Below, piece after piece: positions 1 through 5,357 of a DNA stretch of 10,286 nt (positions within the stretch are counted from its first letter, which is position 1; the number at the start of each line of letters is the position of its first letter). Position numbers and translations under genes: made by a program. The DNA lies in NCBI GenBank assembly GCA_964502735.1, contig CAZCYD010000079.1, positions 1-10,286 of the forward strand, given 5' to 3'. Under the pieces are notes generated by a model. That model made no database searches. It saw nothing but the letters and a program-made list of their open reading frames with translations, and was not told the origin of the DNA. This DNA comes from JACKAN01 sp964502735. GTDB taxonomy: Bacteria > Bdellovibrionota > Bdellovibrionia > Bdellovibrionales > UBA1609.

Positions 1-28
1 GGGAAAAGATAACTGGGAGATATAATAG

Positions 29-544
29 ATGAAGGTAATGTGTGCTTACGACGAATTAATTGATGTAGATTTATTAGTACCGAATCCGAAAAATCCAAAT
101 AAACACCCCGACGAGCAAATAAAGCTCTTGGCAAAAATAATGGCCCATCAAGGTGTTCGGTCGCCGATTGTGGTTTCAAACCGTTCAGGCTTTATCACAA
201 AAGGTCACGGTCGATTAATGGCCGCAAAACTTAACGGATGGACTCAGATGCCAGTAGATCGGCAAGACTATGAGACCGAAGCAGATGAATACGCGGATAT
301 GGTTGCTGATAATAAAATTGCTGAGCTGGCTGAGACCGATCTTGAAATGATTAAAATGGAGCTCCTGGAGTTTCCCGAACTTGATTTTGAACTCTTAGGT
401 ATTCCTGATTTTAACCTAAGCGAAATTCAAGAGCTATCTGAGGTTAAAAACACGAATAAAGAGTTTGATCAGAGCAACTTTGATAACTTTGATCACCAAT
501 GCCCTAAATGCGGATTTGAGTTTAATGATGATACCACCACTTAA
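29..544 (+). CDS. ParB/Srx-domain phage protein
   Basis: This 171-aa protein has the N-terminal ParB/Spo0J nuclease-like fold. Residues about 10-75 contain the family pattern of an NPNKHP stretch, a hydrophobic PIVV strand, the ParB-box motif GHGRLMAAK and a following MPV. The acidic helix DNKIAELAETD follows near residues 94-104, a usual extension in phage ParB-like proteins. Such proteins typically sit beside a DNA methyltransferase and packaging genes, as here; they may bind or nick DNA or supply a CTP-dependent switch, but the exact role in phages is not settled. The C-terminus has one CPKC pair (C158, C161), half a zinc ribbon, so any zinc site would need a partner chain. ATG at 29 is preceded by GGGAGA about 8 nt upstream. 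The 3' end overlaps the methyltransferase start. Domain call is firm; function is inferred. Confidence 0.88.
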   Translation: MKVMCAYDELIDVDLLVPNPKNPNKHPDEQIKLLAKIMAHQGVRSPIVVSNRSGFITKGHGRLMAAKLNGWTQMPVDRQDYETEADEYADMVADNKIAELAETDLEMIKMELLEFPELDFELLGIPDFNLSEIQELSEVKNTNKEFDQSNFDNFDHQCPKCGFEFNDDTTT

Positions 545-1586
545 AAACGGCCCTTGGAAATTATCAGACCTTAAAGATGTTCCAAAGCATGGACTTAAAG
601 TGATGTCATGCTTTCACTGCGGCGGCGGGTCCACGATGGGATACAAGCTCGCAGGCTTTGATGTTTTGGGCGGCGTCGAAATTGATCCGGAAATGATGAA
701 AATTTACCGAGCGAATCATAATCCAAAGTATTCGTTTCTGATGGGCGTTCAGGACTTCAACAAGCTTCCGCGGGAAAAAATCCCACAAGAGTTTTTTAAT
801 TTAGACATTTTAGATGGATCTCCACCGTGCTCAAGTTTTTCAATGGCTGGATCCAGGGAAAAGGCTTGGGGTAAAAAGAAGAAATTCCGCGAAGGACAAG
901 CGGAACAAGTCCTTGATGATTTATTTTTCCATTTTATTGAAACCGCCAGAATCTTACAACCAAAAGTCGTCGTGGCTGAAAATGTGAAAGGTCTCGTGAT
1001 AGGCAAGGCCAAGGGCTACGTGAAGCAAATCTTTCAGATGTTCAATCATGCCGGGTATGAAGTGCAGCTCTTTCTTTTGAATGCGGCTTTTATGGGTGTT
1101 CCTCAAAAAAGAGAGAGGACATTTTTTATTGCTCGCCGAAAGGATTTAAAACTCAAAGAAATCAAACTCCAGTTTGAAGAAAAGCCGATAACAATTAGAA
1201 AGGCTCTTGGATATCTCTTTAACGAGAGGGGCAAAGATTTTCGATCATCAATAAACTATAAGTATTATAAACAGATCAAACCTGGGCAGTCTTTTTCAGA
1301 GGCCCACCCAAAAGGATCGTTATTTTCACTTATAAGGCTTGATCCTGATCAGCCAGCTCCAACCCTTACTGCAACAAATGCCACCTCACAGCTCTATAGG
1401 TGGGATGATATGTTTGGGTTATCTGGAATCCAGGCTCAAATCCTTCAAACATTCCCAATTGACTATAACTTTCTTGGAACTGATCCAGGATATGTATGCG
1501 GAATGTCCGTCCCACCTTTCATGATGCAGAGAGTGGCCAGACAAATTTACATCCAATGGTTCTATGACAAAAGCGGAGTTAAATAA
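525..1586 (+). CDS. DNA (cytosine-5) methyltransferase
   Basis: This 353-aa protein is a C5-cytosine DNA methyltransferase that transfers a methyl group from S-adenosylmethionine to cytosine in a specific DNA site. Visible motifs in order are: motif I at about residues 27-45 (SCFHCGGGSTMGYKLAGF, the SAM loop), motif IV GSPPCSSFS with catalytic Cys102, motif VI ENV at 152-154, motif VIII QKRER at 194-198, a target-recognition stretch with PAPTLTATN, and motif X with GMSVPPFMMQRVARQI. All catalytic elements are intact. A longer reading from TTG at 465 exists, but the tandem ATGs at 525/528 fit the first conserved block better and limit the overlap with the ParB gene to 20 nt. No cognate endonuclease gene is visible, so it is likely an orphan phage enzyme that shields phage DNA from host restriction or modulates regulation. 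Specificity cannot be read from the sequence. Confidence 0.95.
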   Translation: MMIPPLKNGPWKLSDLKDVPKHGLKVMSCFHCGGGSTMGYKLAGFDVLGGVEIDPEMMKIYRANHNPKYSFLMGVQDFNKLPREKIPQEFFNLDILDGSPPCSSFSMAGSREKAWGKKKKFREGQAEQVLDDLFFHFIETARILQPKVVVAENVKGLVIGKAKGYVKQIFQMFNHAGYEVQLFLLNAAFMGVPQKRERTFFIARRKDLKLKEIKLQFEEKPITIRKALGYLFNERGKDFRSSINYKYYKQIKPGQSFSEAHPKGSLFSLIRLDPDQPAPTLTATNATSQLYRWDDMFGLSGIQAQILQTFPIDYNFLGTDPGYVCGMSVPPFMMQRVARQIYIQWFYDKSGVK

Positions 1587-1993
1587 TGTCTAACATGGGA
1601 CGCCCGACTATCGAGATCGACATGAAACAACTAGCGGCTCTGATGCGTTTTAAACCCACGCTAGAGGACACGGCAGCGTTTTTTAAATGCTCTGGCGATA
1701 CTATCGAGCGACGGATTAAAGACGAGACCGGGCTTACTTTTGCGGAATTTAGAGACCAAAATATGGTTCACACCCGCTTTAGTCTAATTCGTAAGGCAAT
1801 TCAGAAGGGTGAAAACGGCGATAACACGATGCTGATTTTCTGTCTAAAAAACCTCTGCGGCTGGCGCGATAAACAGCCCGACGAAACCGACGTGATCGTA
1901 AATAATAATACGAATTATCAAACGATCCCAGACGATGATCTAGATAAGAAAATCGAAGAAAAAATGAAGAAACTCTCAGGTGACAAAGATTGA
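1586..1993 (+). CDS. HTH phage protein, possible small terminase subunit
   Basis: This 135-aa protein opens with GRPTIEIDMKQLAALMRF and then an HTH-like segment (about residues 25-55, TLEDTAAFFKCSGDTIERRIK). It continues with a helical part ending in NTMLIFCLKNLCGWRDK. That layout is typical of short phage DNA-binding proteins found near packaging genes and often labelled terminase small subunit. The family helix would recognise the packaging site or act as a regulator. The last third is acidic and lysine-rich (DDDLDKKIEEKMKKL), probably a flexible or coiled tail. ATG 1586 shares its A with the TAA of the methyltransferase (TAATG) and has GGAG about 7 nt upstream, which supports translational coupling. 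The large subunit is not in the window, so the terminase role is inference and a plain regulator is the alternative. Confidence 0.7.
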   Translation: MSNMGRPTIEIDMKQLAALMRFKPTLEDTAAFFKCSGDTIERRIKDETGLTFAEFRDQNMVHTRFSLIRKAIQKGENGDNTMLIFCLKNLCGWRDKQPDETDVIVNNNTNYQTIPDDDLDKKIEEKMKKLSGDKD

Positions 1994-2576
1994 CTATCTT
2001 AGGATTTGGCAAGAGGCCCGCAATTATGCCCGCCGACGTGGATTTGGAGACGAATCTGAGGATTTTGCTTCTGAATATGTCACCCGAAAACTCGAAGGAA
2101 AGGGACTTAAGCAAAGCATTGAGCAATATTTTATCGACTATTCGGAACAACAACGAACTAATAAAAGGCTACTTAGCAGCCCTTCAGGGTACCTCTCAAA
2201 GAATCGCACAGTCTCAATCGATCAGCCCTTTGGAGGTTCGGACGATCATGAATCATCACTCGGCGATTTTATCGGACAGTCTAACGATGATTTGGAACGC
2301 GCAGGAGACACTCGACTCTATCTTGAGGTCCTTATGCCAAAAGAACGAGTGATTTTTCAAATGTTTTTTAACGATGGATTTACAATGAGAGAAATTGCCA
2401 AGCATTACGGTGTCTCTGAGTAAAGAATCTGCCAAAGAATGCAAAAAATTGAATACAAAATTCAGCGACTAACTGAAGGGATTTCCATCATCAATAGCTT
2501 CATGAAATATGTCGGGTCAGAGGGTGCCAGACGCACCGCCGTTTCACAATTCATTCAAAAAATTAAGGAAAAATAA
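1980..2576 (+). pseudogene. Phage-type sigma-70-like factor interrupted by an in-frame TAA
   Basis: The frame from GTG 1980 encodes 147 aa resembling short phage sigma-70-family proteins. An N-terminal region-2-like part contains GDESEDFASEYVTRKLEG. A linker follows with SIDQPFGG and SLGDFIGQS, then a region-4 HTH, PKERVIFQMF and FTMREIAKHYGVSE. The stop TAA at 2421-2423 falls inside the HTH, just before the recognition helix. The same frame then stays open for 50 codons (RICQRMQKIEYKIQRL onward) and reads exactly as the missing half of the HTH. It ends in a TAA at 2574-2576 that overlaps the next gene's ATG, the same TAATG junction used at 1584-1588. One base change (for example TCA to TAA) would explain the break. 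It could be a true pseudogene, a sequencing error, readthrough, or a truncated factor lacking -35 contact. The GTG start has only a weak SD and overlaps the previous gene by 14 nt. Confidence 0.78.
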
Positions 2577-3094
2577 TGTACTCACGCGCCGAAAACGACG
2601 TCATCAATTACCTAAAGCAAGGAATGCTTAACAAAGAAATCGCCGACAAGCTTTGCGTCTCTGAAAAGACCATTAAATTCCATCTAACGAAAATATATAA
2701 AAAGGCCGGAGTGAAAAGCAGAGGGGAATTTATCGCAAAAGAAGGCGGAACTTATTTTCCCCCGGCCATTCAAAAAGAAATAAAAGAATCGTTTTTACCA
2801 AAAAAGGAGTCAACAATGCTAGAAGGTGGATCGCGGCCCGTAAATCCGCAGGCAATTCAACAAGGACACCGAACAGTTCAGGTCGTACAAAAATCCCAAG
2901 AAGATAAAGTTATGTTCATTAACCAGACCTTTAAAGTATCTGAAGCAATTGAACATATGCACCTTCTTATGAAGGAAGTTACAAAACAGGAACTCACTCC
3001 AAACACTGTGAATGCTGCTTGCAATTGTGTCGCAAGAATTAATGAAACCATCAATACGGCGATTCAAGCTGCGAAGTTTTTAAATGAGCGATAA
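2576..3094 (+). CDS. LuxR/GerE-type HTH protein with C-terminal extension
   Basis: Residues about 3-58 form a GerE/LuxR-type DNA-binding HTH: AENDVINYLKQGMLNKEIADKL, then VSEKTIKFHLTKIYKKAGV with the scissors and recognition helices. No receiver or autoinducer domain precedes it, so it is a stand-alone phage regulator. Residues 80-172 form a separate part of unknown function, mostly helical (EAIEHMHLLMKEV, NAACNCVARINETINTAIQAA), perhaps for oligomerisation. AAGGA lies 7 nt before ATG 2576, inside the tail of the interrupted sigma frame. A second strong ribosome binding site lies inside the gene before Met at 2816, so a 92-aa short form comprising only the C-terminal part is likely. The gene may be a fusion of two ancestral genes. 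HTH call is strong; target genes are unknown. Confidence 0.82.
   Translation: MYSRAENDVINYLKQGMLNKEIADKLCVSEKTIKFHLTKIYKKAGVKSRGEFIAKEGGTYFPPAIQKEIKESFLPKKESTMLEGGSRPVNPQAIQQGHRTVQVVQKSQEDKVMFINQTFKVSEAIEHMHLLMKEVTKQELTPNTVNAACNCVARINETINTAIQAAKFLNER
2804..2818 (+). promoter_or_regulatory. Internal ribosome binding site and in-frame ATG (short form 2816-3094)
   Basis: AAGGAGT is followed after 5 nt by ATG 2816, in frame with the LuxR-type gene. This is one of the best Shine-Dalgarno matches in the left block, stronger than that of the full-length start. Initiation here would give a 92-aa protein beginning MLEGGSRPVN that lacks the HTH. This resembles genes that make both a DNA-binding form and a partner-only form. 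Confidence 0.55.
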
Positions 3095-3096
3095 TT

Positions 3097-3258
3097 ATGT
3101 ACGTTTTCTATAATGGCAATCGTATCAGCAATAAGTTTGATAGACTGATTTCAGAGGATGATATTTCAGGGCTTAGCGATCTTTCTGCCACCGTAGGAAT
3201 TGGCTCAACCCCATCAGCAGCTTTTTATGCTTGTAAAAAATCAAAAGGGTGGAAATGA
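3097..3258 (+). CDS. Small hypothetical phage protein, 53 aa
   Basis: This 53-aa frame begins MYVFYNGNRISNKFDRLI and ends AFYACKKSKGWK. It starts 2 nt after the stop of the LuxR-type gene and ends with an ATGA overlap into the next gene, so it fills the gap between two real genes in operon style. The N-terminus looks like short beta strands; no known domain, signal peptide or membrane segment is visible. The ribosome binding site is weak (GAGCG), consistent with coupling to the upstream gene. Function unknown. Confidence rests on spacing and overlap rather than on homology. Confidence 0.6.
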   Translation: MYVFYNGNRISNKFDRLISEDDISGLSDLSATVGIGSTPSAAFYACKKSKGWK

Positions 3259-4034
3259 GCAAGTGGGCGAATTGGACTCCTGAAGAACTCATGCATCTTG
3301 GAAATTTAATACATGCAGGTCTTACCAATAAAGAAATAGCCAGTGAAATGGGTAAGTCGGTTGCTGCTATTTCAATTAAAGCCAGGCGGGTTTGGAATGG
3401 AAATCCAAATTATAGGAAAAATATCACAAAGCATAAACACCTGCATGAGCCACTTTTAAAATACTATCTCAATCACTCAGCTGAAGAGTGTCAGAGGAAA
3501 TTCAATCTAACAAAATCTGAATTTAAAAGTTGCCTCACATACGCATATAAAAAACCAGAATTAAAACACCTAAGAAAAGATACCAGGCGTCGTGATGCAT
3601 GGACTGCAAAGGAATACAGATTCTTACTAGCTCACGCGGGCCTCATGCCGAGGAATTGGATAGCGAGGAAGCTTAACCGCGGAGGGCATTTAGGAATAAA
3701 GGATCGATTGGATCTTTTAGGCATCAGTTCGCAAAATTTAAATGGGCTTACGATTAGCAAATTCCGCATCTTATTTAATCAGGACCCAAGGTTTTATCTT
3801 CAAACAAAAGCTGGCCCTCAAAGGAAAACTAAAAGCCGGGCCAATTCGGCGAGCTACTATAAAATCATTCCCTGGGTTTGGATTGACCAAGAGATAAAAG
3901 CAAAAAGACTTCAAGCGCCTGAGATGTATCAAAAAATGATCGCATCGATGGCCATGTTTCAAGAATGGATTCACGGCGGAAATGCACTTAGAAAAATGAA
4001 AAGAATTTGTAATGCAACATTGGATGATATTTGA
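3255..4034 (+). CDS. Myb/GcrA-like double-HTH DNA-binding protein
   Basis: This 259-aa basic protein contains two similar helical DNA-binding segments. The first, at about residues 5-45, reads NWTPEELMHLGNLIHAGLTN then KEIASEMGKSVAAISIKARR, the W-leading pattern of GcrA and Myb/SANT-type HTHs. The second, near residues 113-155, reads DAWTAKEYRFLLAHAGLMPR then NWIARKLNRGGHLGIKDRL. The rest is rich in Lys/Arg and aromatic residues (PWVWIDQEIKAKRLQAPEMY). ATG 3255 is preferred over GTG 3249 because it gives the usual ATGA overlap with the preceding gene and has AGGGTGG about 3-8 nt upstream. It is the last gene of the left operon and is probably a phage transcription regulator. Similar two-HTH proteins occur in metagenomic phages; no target is visible here. 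Confidence 0.72.
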   Translation: MSKWANWTPEELMHLGNLIHAGLTNKEIASEMGKSVAAISIKARRVWNGNPNYRKNITKHKHLHEPLLKYYLNHSAEECQRKFNLTKSEFKSCLTYAYKKPELKHLRKDTRRRDAWTAKEYRFLLAHAGLMPRNWIARKLNRGGHLGIKDRLDLLGISSQNLNGLTISKFRILFNQDPRFYLQTKAGPQRKTKSRANSASYYKIIPWVWIDQEIKAKRLQAPEMYQKMIASMAMFQEWIHGGNALRKMKRICNATLDDI

Positions 4035-4123
4035 ATGCCTATAGAGATGGTCTTCCTGGCTTTGAAAAAAGAAACGGTCCGCATGGAATACCTTAACGCC
4101 ATCCCGAGACTTGGAGAAAAATA
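4035..4123 (+). CDS. Possible tiny ORF, 29 aa (doubtful)
   Basis: ATG 4035 directly follows the TGA of the double-HTH gene and opens a 29-codon frame (MPIEMVFLALKKETVRMEYL and so on). Position alone supports it. The overlapping frame from TTG 4031 looks at least as protein-like (LPGFEKRNGPHGIP, TAA, RHPETWRKIVASF) but is broken by a stop. Neither is recognised. The first 25-bp repeat copy lies inside this stretch, so it may simply be non-coding or decayed. Confidence 0.2.
4050..4074. repeat. 25-bp direct repeat, copy 1
   Basis: This 25-bp block matches 4344-4368 at 24 of 25 positions; the only difference is C4056 versus T4350. The core is TGGCTTTGAAAAAAGAAA. The copies are 294 bp apart and share an orientation. 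Read on the minus strand, the block begins TTTCTTTTTTC, a terminator-type tail. Confidence 0.8.
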
Positions 4124-4343
4124 GTGGCTAGTTTTTAAATTTTCATTTTATTTACAACAAATAATCAAAGTCTTTGTGGGTGGCTCATTTACATTTCATT
4201 TTTAGTGTTCGGGGTTCTGGTCTGTGTAATTCGCCGTTAACTAACCAGACACCTTCGAGCCGTATTAGATATTAGGGTTTTAGGGAATAGAACTATTTCA
4301 GAATAATTGTGAAAATGGATAAGATCAAAAGATTTCTTAGTTA

Positions 4344-4368
4344 GTCTTCTTGGCTTTGAAAAAAGAAA
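4344..4368. repeat. 25-bp direct repeat, copy 2
   Basis: This is the partner of 4050-4074 with one mismatch. It overlaps the T-rich tail of the minus-strand terminator (on that strand, TTTCTTTTTTC follows the hairpin), so this copy plausibly has a terminator role. Copy 1 has the same tail but a much poorer hairpin in front of it. Confidence 0.8.
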
Positions 4369-4388
4369 GGGAGAGCGTCAACCCTCCC
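4359..4388 (-). terminator. Rho-independent terminator of the minus-strand gene pair
   Basis: Read on the minus strand, GGGAG pairs with CTCCC across a 10-nt loop and is followed at once by TTTCTTTTTT. It sits about 85 nt beyond the stop of the 4710-4474 gene, the right place to end that transcript. The stem is only 5 bp but all but one pair is GC. Confidence 0.6.
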
Positions 4389-4431
4389 GACCTTGCGATA
4401 GCTCATTACTGAGCCACTGTTGATTTGCAAC

Positions 4432-4446
4432 TCCAATAGTATTGGA
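4432..4446. promoter_or_regulatory. 15-bp perfect palindrome
   Basis: TCCAATAGTATTGGA is a perfect dyad around a central G. It lies about 28 bp past the 3' end of the minus-strand gene pair. It has no T tract on either side, so it is more likely a protein site than a terminator, or chance. No second copy was seen. Confidence 0.35.
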
Positions 4447-4473
4447 TTATTCAGCCTCAGTCAATGGGTTGTT

Positions 4474-4710
4474 TTAACAAAGAATTTTCGGGCTCTCGGA
4501 TTCATTGCTTCTCATTTTAACTAAAGTATAAATCATATGTGAAACACATAAAAAAGTATCGTCAGGATCAATCGGTATTTTATCTTTTCTCATTATTTCT
4601 AAATAGCTAAGAATAAAATCAAGAGATCGCATTTTAATTATTAACTCTAAATCAGGATCTTGCTCGATTGTCTCATAAACTTTAGTTAAGAATTCAAGCG
4701 TCGGATTCAT
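4474..4710 (-). CDS. Hypothetical protein, 78 aa
   Basis: This is the second gene of a two-gene minus-strand unit. The 78-aa product is predicted helical and acidic (MNPTLEFLTKVYETIEQDPD, then SLDFILSYLEIMRKDKIPID and SHMIYTLVKMRS). No known domain, signal peptide or membrane segment is visible. ATG lies inside the 3' end of the upstream gene (17-nt overlap) with no good Shine-Dalgarno, so translation is probably coupled. The overlap and opposite orientation to everything else in the window suggest a small lysogeny, immunity or accessory module. Function is not recognised. Confidence 0.6.
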   Translation of the reverse strand: MNPTLEFLTKVYETIEQDPDLELIIKMRSLDFILSYLEIMRKDKIPIDPDDTFLCVSHMIYTLVKMRSNESESPKILC

Positions 4711-4978
4711 TTTTCATATTTTCTAACTGTTGTTTCAAAGTAAAGATAACATTCTTGTCTTTATGAGACTTTTCAATTATTGCGACGAGCAATAAAGATA
4801 AAAAAAGACATCCATCAGCTTTTCCCAAACCTTTTATTTCAAGAAAAGAAGGATTATTTTTTCCATGAAGAAGTAAACGTTTAATATGATTCTTAATTAT
4901 ATCGCTGGATACGTCATAATTTTCAAGAATCAATAACATATCTAAAATAGAGAACTTATCAAGTAAATATGTTTCCAC
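4694..4978 (-). CDS. Hypothetical protein, 94 aa
   Basis: This is the first gene of the minus-strand unit. The 94-aa product is leucine/isoleucine-rich and helical (KFSILDMLLILENYDV, IIKNHIKRLLLHG, GCLFLSLLLVAIIEKSHKDK). The segment at about residues 56-69 is hydrophobic but short and lacks the look of a clear membrane helix. The start is GTG with GAGGTG 5 nt upstream, a good ribosome binding site. Just before it is a three-codon frame (ATG AGG TGC TAA) overlapping that site, possibly chance. The gene is transcribed away from the operator-like region 5049-5124, so its product or the divergent gene's product may be the regulator that acts there, although no HTH is evident. Function unknown. 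Confidence 0.62.
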   Translation of the reverse strand: METYLLDKFSILDMLLILENYDVSSDIIKNHIKRLLLHGKNNPSFLEIKGLGKADGCLFLSLLLVAIIEKSHKDKNVIFTLKQQLENMKNESDA

Positions 4979-5048
4979 TTAGCACCTCATTTCTAATGAA
5001 AATCTAAATAAATCAATTGTTCTTAAAACTAAATCTAAGATTAATCGA

Positions 5049-5065
5049 ATTGTAAAATTTACAAT
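5049..5065. promoter_or_regulatory. Operator-like dyad 1
   Basis: ATTGTAAAATTTACAAT is a perfect 17-bp dyad centred at 5057. Its core TTGTAAAATTTACAA recurs at 5110-5124 with one mismatch. It lies upstream of the minus-strand GTG gene, where a bound protein could block RNA polymerase. Confidence 0.6.
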
Positions 5066-5091
5066 CAACCTTAAATTTAAGACTAAAACCA

Positions 5092-5104
5092 TGTAAAAAT
5101 TACA
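5092..5104. promoter_or_regulatory. Operator-like dyad 2
   Basis: TGTAAAAATTACA has the half-site TGTAA facing TTACA around a central AAA, centred at 5098. It matches the half-sites of dyads 1 and 3. The centre lies 41 bp from dyad 1, with a further TTAAATTTAA palindrome at 5071-5080 between them. Confidence 0.5.
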
Positions 5105-5109
5105 CGACT

Positions 5110-5124
5110 TTGTAAAATTAACAA
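5110..5124. promoter_or_regulatory. Operator-like dyad 3
   Basis: TTGTAAAATTAACAA equals the core of dyad 1 except for one base and is centred at 5117, 19 bp from dyad 2. It overlaps the proposed -35 (TTAACA) of the plus-strand promoter, so occupancy would be expected to affect the 5214 gene. Confidence 0.55.
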
Positions 5125-5213
5125 TTTCACTAATAAGTATTTAAATCATGCAATCTTTTAGTTTAAAGAAGCTAGCAATTATTTAGCTTAACAAAAAATG
5201 GAGATTTCTAAAA

Positions 5214-5357
5214 ATGGCAACAGCTTCAAAAAAAAAGAACTTCACTCAAGAAGATGAGCAACAAGTCGAGGTTATTGATTTAATTCTGAAGAAACATGAA
5301 CTGACCGAGAGTGTAAGTTTTAATCATTCGGGTAATTTTGAACGTATCTTCTCGTAA
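5214..5357 (+). CDS. Small hypothetical protein, 47 aa
   Basis: ATG 5214 opens a 47-codon frame starting MATASKKKNFTQEDEQQVEV and ending in NFERIFS, preceded by GGAGA about 9 nt upstream. It is the first plus-strand frame after the divergent control region. The N-terminus is basic, followed by a predicted amphipathic helix (EVIDLILKKHELTES). No domain is recognised. The stop overlaps the 5' edge of the proposed structured RNA, so the gene could be the leader frame of that transcript, or the stump of a longer gene that lost its 3' part. Being the only coding frame in a 970-bp stretch of this strand argues that it is real, but its small size keeps confidence moderate. Confidence 0.55.
   Translation: MATASKKKNFTQEDEQQVEVIDLILKKHELTESVSFNHSGNFERIFS

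Larger units (their letters stand above)
4124..4473. other. Gene-poor convergent intergenic region
   Basis: About 350 bases separate the end of the plus-strand block from the 3' end of two minus-strand genes. No frame here is convincing on either strand. It holds the second 25-bp repeat copy, a minus-strand terminator, a short inverted repeat (TCTGGT near 4216 pairing with ACCAGA near 4245) and a 15-bp palindrome at 4432-4446. The stretch is AT-rich near 4130-4200. No tRNA or attachment site was recognised. Confidence 0.6.
4979..5213. promoter_or_regulatory. AT-rich divergent control region
   Basis: This 235-bp gap lies between the start codons of divergent genes (4978 minus, 5214 plus) and holds no gene of its own. 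Its GC content is roughly 20-25 percent. It contains the dyads listed at 5049-5124. A plausible plus-strand promoter uses TTAACA (5118-5123) with a T/A-rich -10 near 5139-5146, overlapping the third dyad. On the minus strand, TTACAA inside the first dyad could serve as a -35. Promoter calls are tentative; the divergent layout is seen directly. Confidence 0.5.

Noticed and set aside
1779..2153. A 124-codon minus-strand frame
   Set aside because: It is antisense to the HTH protein and sigma-like genes, is Arg/Ser-rich and has no motif; treated as a shadow.
1990..2352. A 120-codon plus-strand frame from TTG 1990, overlapping the sigma-like gene in another frame
   Set aside because: It reads plausibly but shows no family motif, while the 1980 frame carries clear sigma-like segments and proper junctions at both ends. 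Dual coding cannot be excluded without conservation data.
1980..2576. Stop-codon reassignment of TAA as an explanation for the broken sigma gene
   Set aside because: Several intact genes here end in TAA at tight overlap junctions (544, 1586, 3094), so TAA works as a normal stop.
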